Program-made: the position numbers and the translations under genes
The notes under the pieces: generated by a model
Database searches by the model: none
The model's input: the letters and a program-made list of their open reading frames with translations, nothing else
What the model was told of the DNA's origin: nothing
Shown: piece after piece, positions 10,186 through 19,150 of the stretch
Position numbering within the stretch: the stretch's first letter is position 1
Layout of the letters: each line of letters starts with the position of its first letter
Assembly (NCBI GenBank): GCA_963824805.1
Contig: CAWGQZ010000047.1
Coordinates: 1 to 64,000, forward strand
Source: DATBAT01 sp963824805
GTDB taxonomy: Bacteria; Acidobacteriota; Terriglobia; Terriglobales; Acidobacteriaceae
Length of the DNA: 64,000 nt
Direction: 5' to 3'

Positions 10186-11812
10186 ATGTCATTCTGGAAA
10201 AAAGCCTTCCCCTATGCCGTGGCGTTCTTGTTCGTCATTCTCATAAATGTGTCATCTTTTGCCGGTGTAAGCGTAAGCAATCCTACCAACGGTGCGACAG
10301 TTGGAACCTCTGTACACTACGTCGCGTCTGCTTCAAGCAGTTGCTCTAAAGGTGTTTCCGCAATCGGTATTTACACTGCTGACAATGCCTTGGCCCATGT
10401 CTCGAACGGAGCTAAGCTCGACGCAACTCTGAACTTAAGCCCTGGAACGTACAAGACCACCGTCCAGGAATGGGACAACTGCGGTGGTACCGACAGCTTG
10501 CAGGTTACTATCCACGTTACCAATGAAGCCGGGGTCAACGTGAACTCACCCGCGCACAACAGCACGGTGGCTTCTCCCGTGCGTTATAGCGCATCATCGA
10601 CAACCGGATGTTCGAAAGGCGTTTCGGCGGTCGGAATTTACACGGCGGACAACGTGCTCGCCTACACGCAGAACGGCTCGTCGCTCAACACGACTCTCAA
10701 GCTGAACCCCGGGAACCTACAACACGACCGTGCAGTCGTGGGACCATTGCGGCGGTACAGCGAAGACTCCTGTCACCATCACCGTTCGTGCCGCAAGCAC
10801 AAGCTCAGGCGTGAACGTATCTGCTCCGGCGAACAATTCGTCGGCCACCTCACCGGTCCACTTTGTGGCTAGTGCGACGACCTCTTGCTCCAAGGGCGTT
10901 TCGGCTATGGGCATTTATCCCGCGGCTGGGAAACTCGCTTACAAGGTGAGCGGCGCGAAACTCGACACCAACGTGAGCATGGGGAATGGCGACCACAGCG
11001 TCATTGTCCAAGAGTGGGACAACTGCGGTGGAACCTCCAAGACTCCCGTCAACCTCAGCGTGGGGACCTCTTCCAGCGGAGGCGGAAGTGATCTGCCTTC
11101 GAATGCAAAGACTTTCAGCAATCTGCAGGCTGCCAGCGGATGGACGGGATACGCATTGTTGCCTCCGAACTACCCGCTATGCACATGGTGTTCTTCGAGC
11201 GGACCGGAAACTACCTGGTCATGGAAATCTGGGATTTCGTCGCCGTCTTTGAGTGGCAACGCTACGAAGACCACAATCGGCGGAAAAAAGATCTACTCCG
11301 ACGCCTTCTGGAATAACAAACTGATCGGTGATTTCAGCACCCGCGGGCTGCACGACGACGACCGTACTCTGATTCCTTCTCTGCACAACTTTGTCTACGA
11401 CGTATGGTTTTACGGGGACAACCTCGAGGTCTCGGAAGCGCTGGAGTTCGACTTCAACCAGTTCTTTGACGGCAAGGGTTTTATCTGGGGTCACGAGTGC
11501 CGTATCAAAGGCGGCCACGAGTGGGACATCTGGGACAACGCCAACGAGCACTGGATCAAGACAGGGGTTCCTTGCCATCCAGTCAGCGGCAAGTGGAACC
11601 ACCTGGTCCTCAGGGCCCAGCGCACCAACGACGACAAGGTTCTATTCAAGTCAATCGAACTGAATGGCCAAGTCGCGAACATCAACCATCTGGAACCGCA
11701 AAGAGGCAAACCGGGATGGCGTGGTATCACCCTCAATTACCAGATCGACGGTGACAATCATCAGACTCCGTACACCATTTATCTGGATAAATTCAATTTC
11801 AGCTACTACTGA
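10186..11812 (+). CDS. Secreted protein: three Ig-like repeats and a jelly-roll domain, frameshifted
   Basis: About 541 residues. Start ATG at 10186 has GGAG nine bases upstream and a signal peptide (KKAFPYAVAFLFVILINVSS, cleaved after FA). Three ~85-residue repeats follow, each with PxNxxxVxSPVxYxAS, SCSKGVSAxGIY and a closing W-D-x-C-G-G-T, so each has two conserved cysteines likely forming a disulfide. After a Ser/Gly linker, residues ~305-541 form a beta-rich domain with LHNFVYDVWFY, ECRIKGGHEWDIWD and a C-terminal IYLDKFNFSYY, reminiscent of concanavalin-like jelly rolls. One extra G near 10711-10713 shifts the frame in repeat 2 (LNPG/TYNTTVQ). No catalytic motif is recognised; surface binding or carbohydrate recognition is inferred. 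Confidence 0.7.
10264..11065 (+). repeat. Three tandem ~270-base coding repeats (Ig-like units)
   Basis: Units begin near 10264 (GVSVSNPTNG), 10531 (GVNVNSPAHN) and 10808 (GVNVSAPANN). All share a core SCSKGVSAxGIYxA or GCSKGVSAVGIYTA and an end like VQEWDNCGGT. The spacing of 267-277 bases shows internal duplication. Nucleotide identity is moderate, so the duplication is not very recent. Confidence 0.75.
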
Positions 11813-11835
11813 CAGCTAGCGCTGATCCCCACAGG

Positions 11836-11861
11836 AAAGGGCGCCCTCGCGGGTGCCCTTT
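11836..11861. terminator. Strong bidirectional terminator
   Basis: AAAGGGCGCCC, a TCGC loop and GGGTGCCCTTT form an 11-bp stem with one G-U pair. The plus strand continues TTA and the minus strand has a T-rich CCCTTTCC end. It lies between the convergent Ig-repeat gene and ribE. Confidence 0.8.
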
Positions 11862-11873
11862 TACCTTTCTGGA

Positions 11874-12518
11874 TCAGAATCCGTGACGGATCAGATTTTC
11901 GAGCGTGATGGGACTCGAGGACATTATTTCCGCATTTCTTTTTTCTGCATATTTCGCCAGCATGTCCACTTCGATATTGACGGGGTCGCCCGGCTTCAGA
12001 GATCTCAGATTTGTAGCTTCTGCAGTGTGGGGAATGATGGCCACCGTGACTCGCCTGCCTCTGATCTTAGCCACGGTGAGGCTGATGCCCTCAATGCTGA
12101 TCGAACCCTTGAAAATAACGTATCGGGTCAGCTCAGGTGGGATTTCGATCTCCAACCAGTAATCTTCGGCACCAGGAATTTTTTCGAAAGAAAGCAGCTT
12201 GCCTGTGCCATCCACATGCCCCTGGACGATATGCCCGCCCAGTCGTCCGCCTGCTCTCATCGGCAGCTCAAGGTTGACCAGTGCCCCATTCTTTAATCGG
12301 GAGAGAGATGTGCGTCTCCAGGTCTCTGCAGCAAGGTCGGCGGAAAACAATTTGCCTTTGAGGGCGACCGCGGTAAGGCAGACACCGCTGACGGCGATGC
12401 TGTCGCCCTTCCTGAGTTCGCGCACCAGTTGAGAGGAAGAGACGGTAATGCGGCGTTTTCCGCCGGAATCAACCACAGAGGAAACGTGCCCGACTTCCTC
12501 AATAATCCCAGTAAACAT
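11874..12518 (-). CDS. ribE: Riboflavin synthase, alpha chain
   Basis: Cytosolic enzyme that dismutates two 6,7-dimethyl-8-ribityllumazine molecules to riboflavin. The 214-residue length is usual. The protein starts MFTGIIEEVG, the conserved N terminus, and carries two lumazine-binding barrels, the second beginning GGHIVQGHVDGTG. The conserved DGISLTV-type segment reads IEGISLTV and the end is NIEVDMLAKYAE. It is the last gene of a minus-strand stretch that also holds ribD, with a sugar isomerase-like gene between. No FMN riboswitch signature was seen upstream. Confidence 0.95.
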   Translation of the reverse strand: MFTGIIEEVGHVSSVVDSGGKRRITVSSSQLVRELRKGDSIAVSGVCLTAVALKGKLFSADLAAETWRRTSLSRLKNGALVNLELPMRAGGRLGGHIVQGHVDGTGKLLSFEKIPGAEDYWLEIEIPPELTRYVIFKGSISIEGISLTVAKIRGRRVTVAIIPHTAEATNLRSLKPGDPVNIEVDMLAKYAEKRNAEIMSSSPITLENLIRHGF

Positions 12519-12586
12519 GAACTGATCATACTCGTGTCAGAGACCGGTCTATGACCGGCTCTGCTGTGAGAACTTCCCGTTTGGGC

Positions 12587-13567
12587 TTAAAGCGCTCCCG
12601 CCTTCTGCAATGCGTCTTTCATTCCCGCCCAACTCTGAATCGTCGACTCCTCGGGTGTTCCACCGCCATGCCAATGCGTCTCCAGGCTGACCACATGATG
12701 ATAGCCGTCCCGCTTGAGCGCCTTGTATTGGCCCACCCAGTCAATCATTCCCTTGCCCATCGCGGCCCAGTCATAGCCATCGCCCTTCCTCACTGTGTCT
12801 TTGCAGTGGCAATGGCCGATTCGGTCTTTCGGGAGATGGTTGTACCCATCAGGATAGGGAATTTCGCCCAGAGCGGCCGCATTGCCCGGGTCCCAATTCA
12901 GCATGAATGAGCGCGATGGCACGGCCGCCAAAACCTTCGCGGCCTCAGCCCCGGTTGCAGTGTTGCACGCCATTTCATTTTCCAGGATTAAAATCATTCC
13001 GGTCTTGCCCAATTTCTCCGCCGCTCTTTGCAAGGTATCGTTCATCGCCTTGCGGTGAGGAGCCTGATCTTCCAGTCTCCAGAAATCGAAGCACCGCACG
13101 CGGTCGGTGCCGAAAGCTTTCGCCATCGCAATACTGCGGTCGAGGACTTCGCCCTGCTGCTCAAAAGTAAAATCGGCGTTGAATTGATCACGCTTTGGAC
13201 TGAACTTTGACGTCGGCGCTCCTGGCCAATCCACCTTGAACAACGGGCTGGCAATGTCGGTCACGCGGATCTCGTACTTTTTGAGAATCCGCTTCGCTTC
13301 GGCGACCTCTTTCTCGTCGAGATTGACGATGTTCTTTTTCCACATTCCGCGCAGTTCCATCCATTGCATCCCGAACTGTTTGGACGCCACCTCGCAGGCG
13401 CGGCCAAAGTCCTGAGAGATTTCATCGTTGATGACGCCAATCTTGAAAGGCGACTTTGACAAATCAGATGGTGCGGGCATCGGGAACGCCTTGGAAGAAC
13501 TCGCCACTCCTGCGGCAGCAACACCCAAACCTGCCAGGAATTTACGGCGTGAAAGTTGAGATCGCAT
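12587..13567 (-). CDS. Tat-exported sugar phosphate isomerase/epimerase-like TIM barrel
   Basis: A 326-residue xylose-isomerase-like TIM-barrel protein. The N terminus has a twin-arginine signal (LSRRKFLAGLGVAAAGVASS), so it is probably exported folded. The barrel shows FKIGVINDEISQDF, MQWMELRG, an ILENEMACN strand with a metal-ligand-type Glu, FMLNWDPGNAAALGE, IGHCHCKD, and VSLETHWHGG at the C terminus, matching the Glu/Asp/His metal-site layout of the family. The substrate is unknown. It is embedded between ribD and ribE without obvious pathway logic. Confidence 0.82.
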   Translation of the reverse strand: MRSQLSRRKFLAGLGVAAAGVASSSKAFPMPAPSDLSKSPFKIGVINDEISQDFGRACEVASKQFGMQWMELRGMWKKNIVNLDEKEVAEAKRILKKYEIRVTDIASPLFKVDWPGAPTSKFSPKRDQFNADFTFEQQGEVLDRSIAMAKAFGTDRVRCFDFWRLEDQAPHRKAMNDTLQRAAEKLGKTGMILILENEMACNTATGAEAAKVLAAVPSRSFMLNWDPGNAAALGEIPYPDGYNHLPKDRIGHCHCKDTVRKGDGYDWAAMGKGMIDWVGQYKALKRDGYHHVVSLETHWHGGGTPEESTIQSWAGMKDALQKAGAL

Positions 13568-13631
13568 GGCTGGCCGCTCTCCAGAAAAAATATTGGACCG
13601 GACGAAATCTTAAGTCACTGAAAGATGCCGG

Positions 13632-14768
13632 TCAATTGCCTTCGCCGTAAGGGTTGCTCAAATATCCCTCGACAGCAAACTCGTCGTCGAAATGGTGAAA
13701 GCGAATATCTCTGACTCTGGGAGCATCGCTCATACGCCGGAAGCCTGGGCCTATGGCAAACGGAACGGATTCGGTCCCGGCCAATATCTTCGGCGCGTAA
13801 TAGAGAAATACTTTGTCTACCACTCCGGCGGCCAGGGCCGCCCAGTTCACCAGCGTTCCGCCTTCAATCAGCACGCTGGTGATTGCGGTTTCGCCGAGGC
13901 GCCGCATGACCGCTTGCATGTCGGGCCTACCATCGCCCGTGGCGGCAATCTGTTCGACCCTGATACCTTTTTCCTGCAGCGCGCGCATGCGGTTCTGTTC
14001 CGCGAAGGAACACAGTACCAGGAGATCGTCGTGCGCGGTTTGAGCCACCCGTGATTCAAGAGGAAGCCGCAAACGTGAATCCAGAACTACCCGAAGAAAC
14101 GGCCGTCTGCGCGGTTTTCCCGAGCGGTCAGTGAGCAGCGGATTGTCGGCCAGCACCGTTCCCACGCCAACCATGATCGCGTCGTGCCCGTGACGAAGTT
14201 GTTGTACGTGGCTGCGGGCGAGTTCGCTGGTAATCCATCCCGGCACACCGATGTGATCGGGAGGCGGCGCGATCTTACCGTCCAATGTCATCGCGGCCTT
14301 CAGGGTGACCAATGGAACCCTGGTACGGATGAACTTGGCAAAAGCCTCATTTAGTTCCCGTGCCTCCGGCTTAAGAATGCCGCTGGCAACGCTGACCCCG
14401 GCATTTCTAAGCCGCTCAAAACCCTTGCCACTGACTTGTGGATTGGGGTCCTCCATACAGGCGACGACCCGCCGAATCCCTGCGGCGATAACCGCATCGG
14501 CGCATGGCCCGGTACGGCCCTGGTGGGAACAAGGCTCCAGGTTTAGATAAAGAGTCGCCCCCTTAGCCTTGCTTCCCGCCTTGTCGATGGCCAGCACTTC
14601 GGCGTGTTTCACGCCATCATAGGTGTGCGTGCCGGAACCCAGAACATTTCCAGCGTCGTCAACAATAATCGCCCCTACGTACGGATTGGGGGCAGCCAAC
14701 CCGACTCCGGCGCGGGCCAGTTCCAGGGCCTTTCGGAGAAACGTTTCATCAGTGGCAACGTTAGCCAT
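13632..14768 (-). CDS. ribD: Bifunctional riboflavin deaminase/reductase
   Basis: Catalyses deamination of the pyrimidine intermediate and then reduction of the ribosyl side chain in riboflavin synthesis. The N-terminal deaminase has the zinc site HAEVLAI and PCSHQGRTGPC. The C-terminal reductase (from VTLKAAMTLDGKIA) has the NADPH-binding ITSVLIEGGTLVNW segment. The start is uncertain: 14768 (MANVATDETFL) matches homologues but lies 15 bases after an AGGAGG, 14783 abuts that AGGAGG, and a TTG at 14795 lacks a ribosome site. It lies 56 bases after ftsY and is probably co-transcribed. Confidence 0.93.
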   Translation of the reverse strand: MANVATDETFLRKALELARAGVGLAAPNPYVGAIIVDDAGNVLGSGTHTYDGVKHAEVLAIDKAGSKAKGATLYLNLEPCSHQGRTGPCADAVIAAGIRRVVACMEDPNPQVSGKGFERLRNAGVSVASGILKPEARELNEAFAKFIRTRVPLVTLKAAMTLDGKIAPPPDHIGVPGWITSELARSHVQQLRHGHDAIMVGVGTVLADNPLLTDRSGKPRRRPFLRVVLDSRLRLPLESRVAQTAHDDLLVLCSFAEQNRMRALQEKGIRVEQIAATGDGRPDMQAVMRRLGETAITSVLIEGGTLVNWAALAAGVVDKVFLYYAPKILAGTESVPFAIGPGFRRMSDAPRVRDIRFHHFDDEFAVEGYLSNPYGEGN

Positions 14769-14824
14769 TGGGAAATTGGGCATCCTCCTCGTCAACGAGA
14801 ATGGCGCCTCGGAACATTCCTATG

Positions 14825-15775
14825 CTACGAAAACAACGACTCCACAAAATCTCGCGGGTTGAACGGCAGTAGGTCCCCGACCTTCTCGCCCACTCCCACA
14901 AACCGAACCGGCAATCCTAGCTCGCGCGAAATTGCCACCACTACCCCGCCCTTCGCTGTTCCGTCCAGTTTGGTAAGAACGATGCCGGTCACGCCCGCCG
15001 CTTGCGTAAATTGACGCGCCTGTTGCAATCCATTTTGTCCGGTGGTTGCGTCCATCACCAGAAGGGTCTCGTGTGGTGCGCCGGGAATAATACGCTGCGC
15101 CGTCCGCTTCATCTTCTCCAGTTCCAGCATCAGATTGGTCTTCGTGTGCAACCGCCCGGCTGTATCGACAATTACATAGTCTGTATGGCGCGCGCTCGCA
15201 GCCTGCAAGGCGTCGAAGAGAACGGCCGACGGATCTCCGCCCGCCCTGGTATGAATGACCTCAGTCCCGGTGCGTTGCCCCCAAACTTCTAATTGCTCGA
15301 TCGCAGCCGCGCGAAAGGTATCCGCAGCACACAGCAAAACGGCCTTGCCGTCAGAACGGAAGACCTGCGCGAGCTTTCCAATAGTCGTGGTCTTTCCCGT
15401 TCCATTCACCCCGACCACCATGATGACTTCCGGAACTCCATCTACTTTTTGGACAGGGGCGGCATTCGACGACAGGAGAATGGCGAGCAACTCGTCTTTC
15501 AACAAACGTTTCAATTCGTCGACATCTTTGATTTGTTTGCGGTCTGCTTTTTCGCGAAGCTTTTGCAAAACCTCCTGGGTCGTTGTGGTCCCAAGATCTG
15601 CGCCCAGCAGCGTCCCTTCGAGTTCATCCAGGGTATTGCGATCGATTTCCTTAGAAAAGGCGACGGCTTCCTCGATGCGCTCGGCGAGGTTCTCGCGCGT
15701 GCGAGTCACCGCTTCCTTCATCCGGTCAAGAAAACCTGGCTTTTCTTCGAGGCTGCCGAAAAGTGTCTGGATCAT
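14825..15775 (-). CDS. ftsY: Signal recognition particle receptor FtsY
   Basis: SRP receptor GTPase that docks ribosome-nascent chain complexes at the inner membrane. The 316-residue protein has a short N domain (LDELEGTLLGADLG) and a complete G domain: GVNGTGKTTTIGKLA (P-loop), DTFRAAAIEQL, DTAGRLHTK, TKLDGTAKGG and FVGVGEKVGDLLPF. The acidic A domain of E. coli FtsY is almost absent, as in many non-proteobacterial forms. The P-loop reads GTGK where many homologues have GVGK. Confidence 0.96.
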   Translation of the reverse strand: MIQTLFGSLEEKPGFLDRMKEAVTRTRENLAERIEEAVAFSKEIDRNTLDELEGTLLGADLGTTTTQEVLQKLREKADRKQIKDVDELKRLLKDELLAILLSSNAAPVQKVDGVPEVIMVVGVNGTGKTTTIGKLAQVFRSDGKAVLLCAADTFRAAAIEQLEVWGQRTGTEVIHTRAGGDPSAVLFDALQAASARHTDYVIVDTAGRLHTKTNLMLELEKMKRTAQRIIPGAPHETLLVMDATTGQNGLQQARQFTQAAGVTGIVLTKLDGTAKGGVVVAISRELGLPVRFVGVGEKVGDLLPFNPRDFVESLFS

Positions 15776-15856
15776 GCGGAGTTTTTGTCTACAAATCGAT
15801 TATAGCTGGCAGTTTGAATCAGAGCTGGGAGGGTAAAAATGAGGAGGGGGAGCCAA

Positions 15857-17671
15857 CTACGACGACGCTGCGACTTCGCTAGCGACTGCAAGGGCCACGG
15901 CAACCTCAGGCGCCTCGACCGACGGTGCAACAGACTCAACTGCCGAGGTCACACGAATTTCTCCTCGATCATAAATAGCGCAGATTGAAGTCACGGCATG
16001 TGGATCGAGCCGCTTGCCGGACAACGAACGAATGATTCTCAACGCCTCCTGCGGGTCGTGCGCCTGCTGATAGGGACGGTTGGTGGTAAGTGCGTCAAAG
16101 GTATCGGCCACCGCAATGATTCGTGGAAGCAACGGGATCTGGTCGTCTTTCAAGCCGTGAGGGTAGCCTCGTCCATCGAGTGATTCATGGTGCAACTCTA
16201 TGCCGGGAATCATTTCTTTCAGCTGCGTCACCTCCCGAAGGATGTTGGCGCCCTTGGTGGTGTGCATCTTCATGATCGCAAACTCCTCGTTGGTGAGAGC
16301 GCCCGGCTTCTTGAGGATTCGATCTTCGATTCCGATTTTGCCCACATCATGGAGCTGGGCCGCAACCCGCACAATTTCAATAGATTCTTCGGCGAGCCCC
16401 ATCTCGGTCGCGATCATCACGGAATATTTGGTTACGCGATCGGAGTGGCCTCGGGTATAGGGATCCTTTTCGTCAACGGCTCCGGCCAGCATCTGAATGG
16501 AGTTCAAGAAGAGCTCGCGGTTCTCCGCCGCGGCTCGCCGCAAATCGAGCACGAAATGCTCGAGCTCCTCGGTCATATGGTTGAAGGTGTCGGCAAGCTC
16601 ACCGATTTCAGTGCGGCTTTTGACATACACACGTTGCGAGAAGTCTCCGCGAGCAATAGCGCGGCTTGAAGCAGTGAGCACTTCGAGAGGGTGACTCACC
16701 CAACGGGCGGCAAAGAAGCCAACCGCCAGACTGACCATGACCGCCATAATGGCCAGCTTGCGGGCTGCGCTTTCCATTTCGTATACGCCTCGGTAGGCTT
16801 CATCCCGGGGCTTTTGGGCAATGACCGCCCAATCCAGATTCAATGCCGGGCTATAGGTGCCTAGCATCTTGGTTGATTTCTTTCCCTGCTTAAGTTCGAA
16901 CTCGACGGTAGGCGCAACGAACTGTGCCTGACTTCCCTGGTCGACGAAGTTCCGGACAATCTCCAGCCCGGTCATGTCTTGCCCGGTTACATAGTCTGAG
17001 GTCGCCGCCGCCACCAAACGTCCTTCGCTATCGACCACATAGGGCGTCAGGCCGCCTTTGGTCGCTTCCTGCAGGCGGTTGATCATGAACTGCAGGTCGA
17101 CGACTGTTGCGACCATGCCCAGAAAGCGCCCACCGTAGGTCACAGGGGTGCTAACCAGCATCACCGTCACTGCAGATTTCCCGCTGCCCAGGACCAGGGC
17201 GCGGCCGTTGTATCCCTGGCCTGAGTGGGAGGCGACATAGGCGCGCTCCATTTCGCGCCGTAAGAATGCATCCGGAGTGACTCGCCCGGCGGAGACTCCC
17301 TTGCCCTCGGAGTTAAGCAAGGTGGCATATGCCAGGTCGGGCGAAGAAGACACAAAGTTTTCCAGTAGTGCCCGCAGCTCCGGCGCCTGCACCTGTCCCC
17401 CGGTGATATCGCCACCGCTGGTTACCTGAACCGCAGAGGCAAGGTTCCCCAGCATCAACCTCAACGATCCTTGATGCTGCGAGAAATCGTCCGCCAGCGA
17501 CCGGGTCACCGTGTTCTGTAACAGGCGCTCATTGGTGATGAGCCGCTCACGATTGATGGCCTCCACCTTTGCGGTGTAGAAATACATGGGCACCACGCTG
17601 ATGATGATCAAAACGCTCAGGATCACGTACAGGATGGGAACACGCGATGGAAGTTTGAAGTTTTGCGACAA
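15857..17671 (-). CDS. Membrane sensor with Cache, HAMP and HD-GYP domains
   Basis: Predicted cyclic-di-GMP phosphodiesterase of 604 residues. TM1 is at ~12-32 (VPILYVILSVLIIISVVPMY), an extracytoplasmic double-Cache-like sensor at ~35-300, TM2 at ~303-322, HAMP at ~322-375, and HD-GYP at ~385-560. The catalytic motif LHDVGKIG, HHESLDGRGYP and the AVADTFDALTTNRPY segment are all intact, so it should be active. The last ~35 residues are low-complexity V/A/E. It lies 80 bases upstream of ftsY on the same strand and may have its own promoter. The sensed ligand is unknown. Confidence 0.9.
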   Translation of the reverse strand: MSQNFKLPSRVPILYVILSVLIIISVVPMYFYTAKVEAINRERLITNERLLQNTVTRSLADDFSQHQGSLRLMLGNLASAVQVTSGGDITGGQVQAPELRALLENFVSSSPDLAYATLLNSEGKGVSAGRVTPDAFLRREMERAYVASHSGQGYNGRALVLGSGKSAVTVMLVSTPVTYGGRFLGMVATVVDLQFMINRLQEATKGGLTPYVVDSEGRLVAAATSDYVTGQDMTGLEIVRNFVDQGSQAQFVAPTVEFELKQGKKSTKMLGTYSPALNLDWAVIAQKPRDEAYRGVYEMESAARKLAIMAVMVSLAVGFFAARWVSHPLEVLTASSRAIARGDFSQRVYVKSRTEIGELADTFNHMTEELEHFVLDLRRAAAENRELFLNSIQMLAGAVDEKDPYTRGHSDRVTKYSVMIATEMGLAEESIEIVRVAAQLHDVGKIGIEDRILKKPGALTNEEFAIMKMHTTKGANILREVTQLKEMIPGIELHHESLDGRGYPHGLKDDQIPLLPRIIAVADTFDALTTNRPYQQAHDPQEALRIIRSLSGKRLDPHAVTSICAIYDRGEIRVTSAVESVAPSVEAPEVAVALAVASEVAASS

Positions 17672-17819
17672 ATTGGCCCTATAGCCGCCCCCGCGGCTGG
17701 CATGGATACTCCCTTAAATTTTACTTGGAACATCCTGCGGAACCCGCTAACTTGGCGGCTTGCGGAGTTACCGAAGTACCGCTGATTTTCGAGCGAAAAT
17801 TGCCTCCAGGAGGTGCCTT

Positions 17820-18137
17820 TTGGACTACGGGTTTCTGGTGATTTGGCAGTTCCGCGTGCGGCCAGGAATGGAGGCCACATTTGAAAGGAGTTATGGGCCA
17901 AAAGGTGAATGGGCCCAATTCTTTCGGAATGATCCGGCGTATTTCGGAACTGAGCTCAACCGGAGTCAGGCGGATCTACAGGTCTATATCACCCTGGATT
18001 TCTGGGCTTCTCAGGAGGCCTACGACAACTTTCGCACCGCTAATTCCGCCGGATACCATGCCATCGATGCGCAATGCGAGGCTTTGACAGAGAGCGAGGT
18101 AGAAATCGGCAGGTTTGTGCCAGCCAGAAAAATGTAG
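17820..18137 (+). CDS. Antibiotic-monooxygenase-like ferredoxin-fold protein
   Basis: A small (105-residue) dimeric alpha/beta barrel-type protein. The start is a TTG at 17820, because AGGAGGTG ends five bases before it; an ATG at 17760 has no ribosome site and would add a non-conserved leader. Motifs are FLVIWQFRVRPGMEATFE, followed by YFGTELNRS and FWASQEAYDNF. Such proteins act as small monooxygenases or stress-related enzymes; function is inferred from fold alone. The stop codon TAG lies inside a short hairpin repeat. Confidence 0.7.
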   Translation: MDYGFLVIWQFRVRPGMEATFERSYGPKGEWAQFFRNDPAYFGTELNRSQADLQVYITLDFWASQEAYDNFRTANSAGYHAIDAQCEALTESEVEIGRFVPARKM

Positions 18138-18158
18138 CGCGGGTACTTTTGCCCGCGA
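18133..18158. repeat. Intergenic hairpin repeat, copy 2 (TGTAGCGCGG family)
   Basis: TGTAGCGCGGG followed by CTTTTGCCCGCG. CGCGGG (18138-18143) pairs with CCCGCG (18152-18157). It matches copy 1 at 8155 in sequence and position relative to a stop codon, with changed but still complementary stem bases. Here the TAG within the repeat is the gene's stop codon. Confidence 0.5.
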
Positions 18159-18220
18159 GAGGTCTGTGTCAGCCCGGAGTCGACCTGAAACAATTCAGCG
18201 TCGCCAGAGAGTAAATCCGT

Positions 18221-19132
18221 ATGACAAAGCCGAGATTTGTCACTCTGATCACATCCGTCGCGCTGATCGTTGCGCCCGAAGCAAAGCCTCAGGAATCAAT
18301 CCACTCGCCGTCGGCAGAACAAACCACCGGCATCAGGCGGATACGCGGCGAAGGCCTGAGGCAATTCCTCATTGCACTCTTGGCAGCGGCCCGCAATAAC
18401 AACACTCGGCATGTCGCGGAACTGATAGAGAAAACCGCAATCCCTGTTACCAAGGATTGGCCCGCTGAAATCGACGGAGGGAATCAGTGGGAAGGTTCCG
18501 TTGTTGCCTACAGGGCAAATCTCAAACAAGAGGAAGAGGCGATGCAACGCAAGTTCGCGCAATTTGCAAAGCAAAGCGGGATATTTGTTGTTCAGAAGGT
18601 GGACAACAAGGTGGGACCAGAACAGCGGCTTGATTGGGAAATACTCAAGGTGATGCAACCGCACGGTGAAATTTTCTCGGCAGAATGGCGCCCTTCAGCT
18701 GCCGACAGTAAAAAAGGAGAAGCCACAAGTTACCTGTTGGGTTATTTTACTCGTTTGTGGGCGAAGGACACGTGGATGAACCTTGGTTTACCAGTTCAGT
18801 CGAATCAGCAATTGCTTCATTCCTTGCCTATGAAGATTTGCCAGTCTGGGCCTTCGCCGGAGTGCGCGACCCAGCCCAGGAGTATTTATACTCCTGATCC
18901 CGAATACACAGAATTGGCCAGGAGGAAGAAGATAGAGAGAACCGTTCGGCTCGAGGTTACCATTGGCGAGGACGGGCAAGTCCACGACATAACGGTCGTT
19001 AAATTCTCCGGTTACGACCTGGACGAGCAATCCGTAAAAGCTGTGAATCAATGGAAATTCGAGCCAGCCGTGAATCGCGGACCGCCCGTTCCGGTCAGAA
19101 CCAGAGTCGAAGTGGGTTTCCGGCTCTATTAG
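18221..19132 (+). CDS. TonB C-terminal domain protein
   Basis: A 303-residue protein with an N-terminal hydrophobic export segment (VTLITSVALIVAPE). The middle ~180 residues have no recognised domain. The C-terminal ~85 residues form a TonB/energy-transducer domain (PDPEYTELARRKKIERTVRL, VTIGEDGQVHDI, DEQSVKAVNQWKFEPA). Many Acidobacteria encode such TonB_C proteins without an ExbB/ExbD partner. The proline-rich spacer and cytoplasmic-membrane anchor of classical TonB are not obvious, so it may be a periplasmic protein. Confidence 0.75.
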   Translation: MTKPRFVTLITSVALIVAPEAKPQESIHSPSAEQTTGIRRIRGEGLRQFLIALLAAARNNNTRHVAELIEKTAIPVTKDWPAEIDGGNQWEGSVVAYRANLKQEEEAMQRKFAQFAKQSGIFVVQKVDNKVGPEQRLDWEILKVMQPHGEIFSAEWRPSAADSKKGEATSYLLGYFTRLWAKDTWMNLGLPVQSNQQLLHSLPMKICQSGPSPECATQPRSIYTPDPEYTELARRKKIERTVRLEVTIGEDGQVHDITVVKFSGYDLDEQSVKAVNQWKFEPAVNRGPPVPVRTRVEVGFRLY

Positions 19133-19150
19133 CAAAGGCCCACAACAAAT

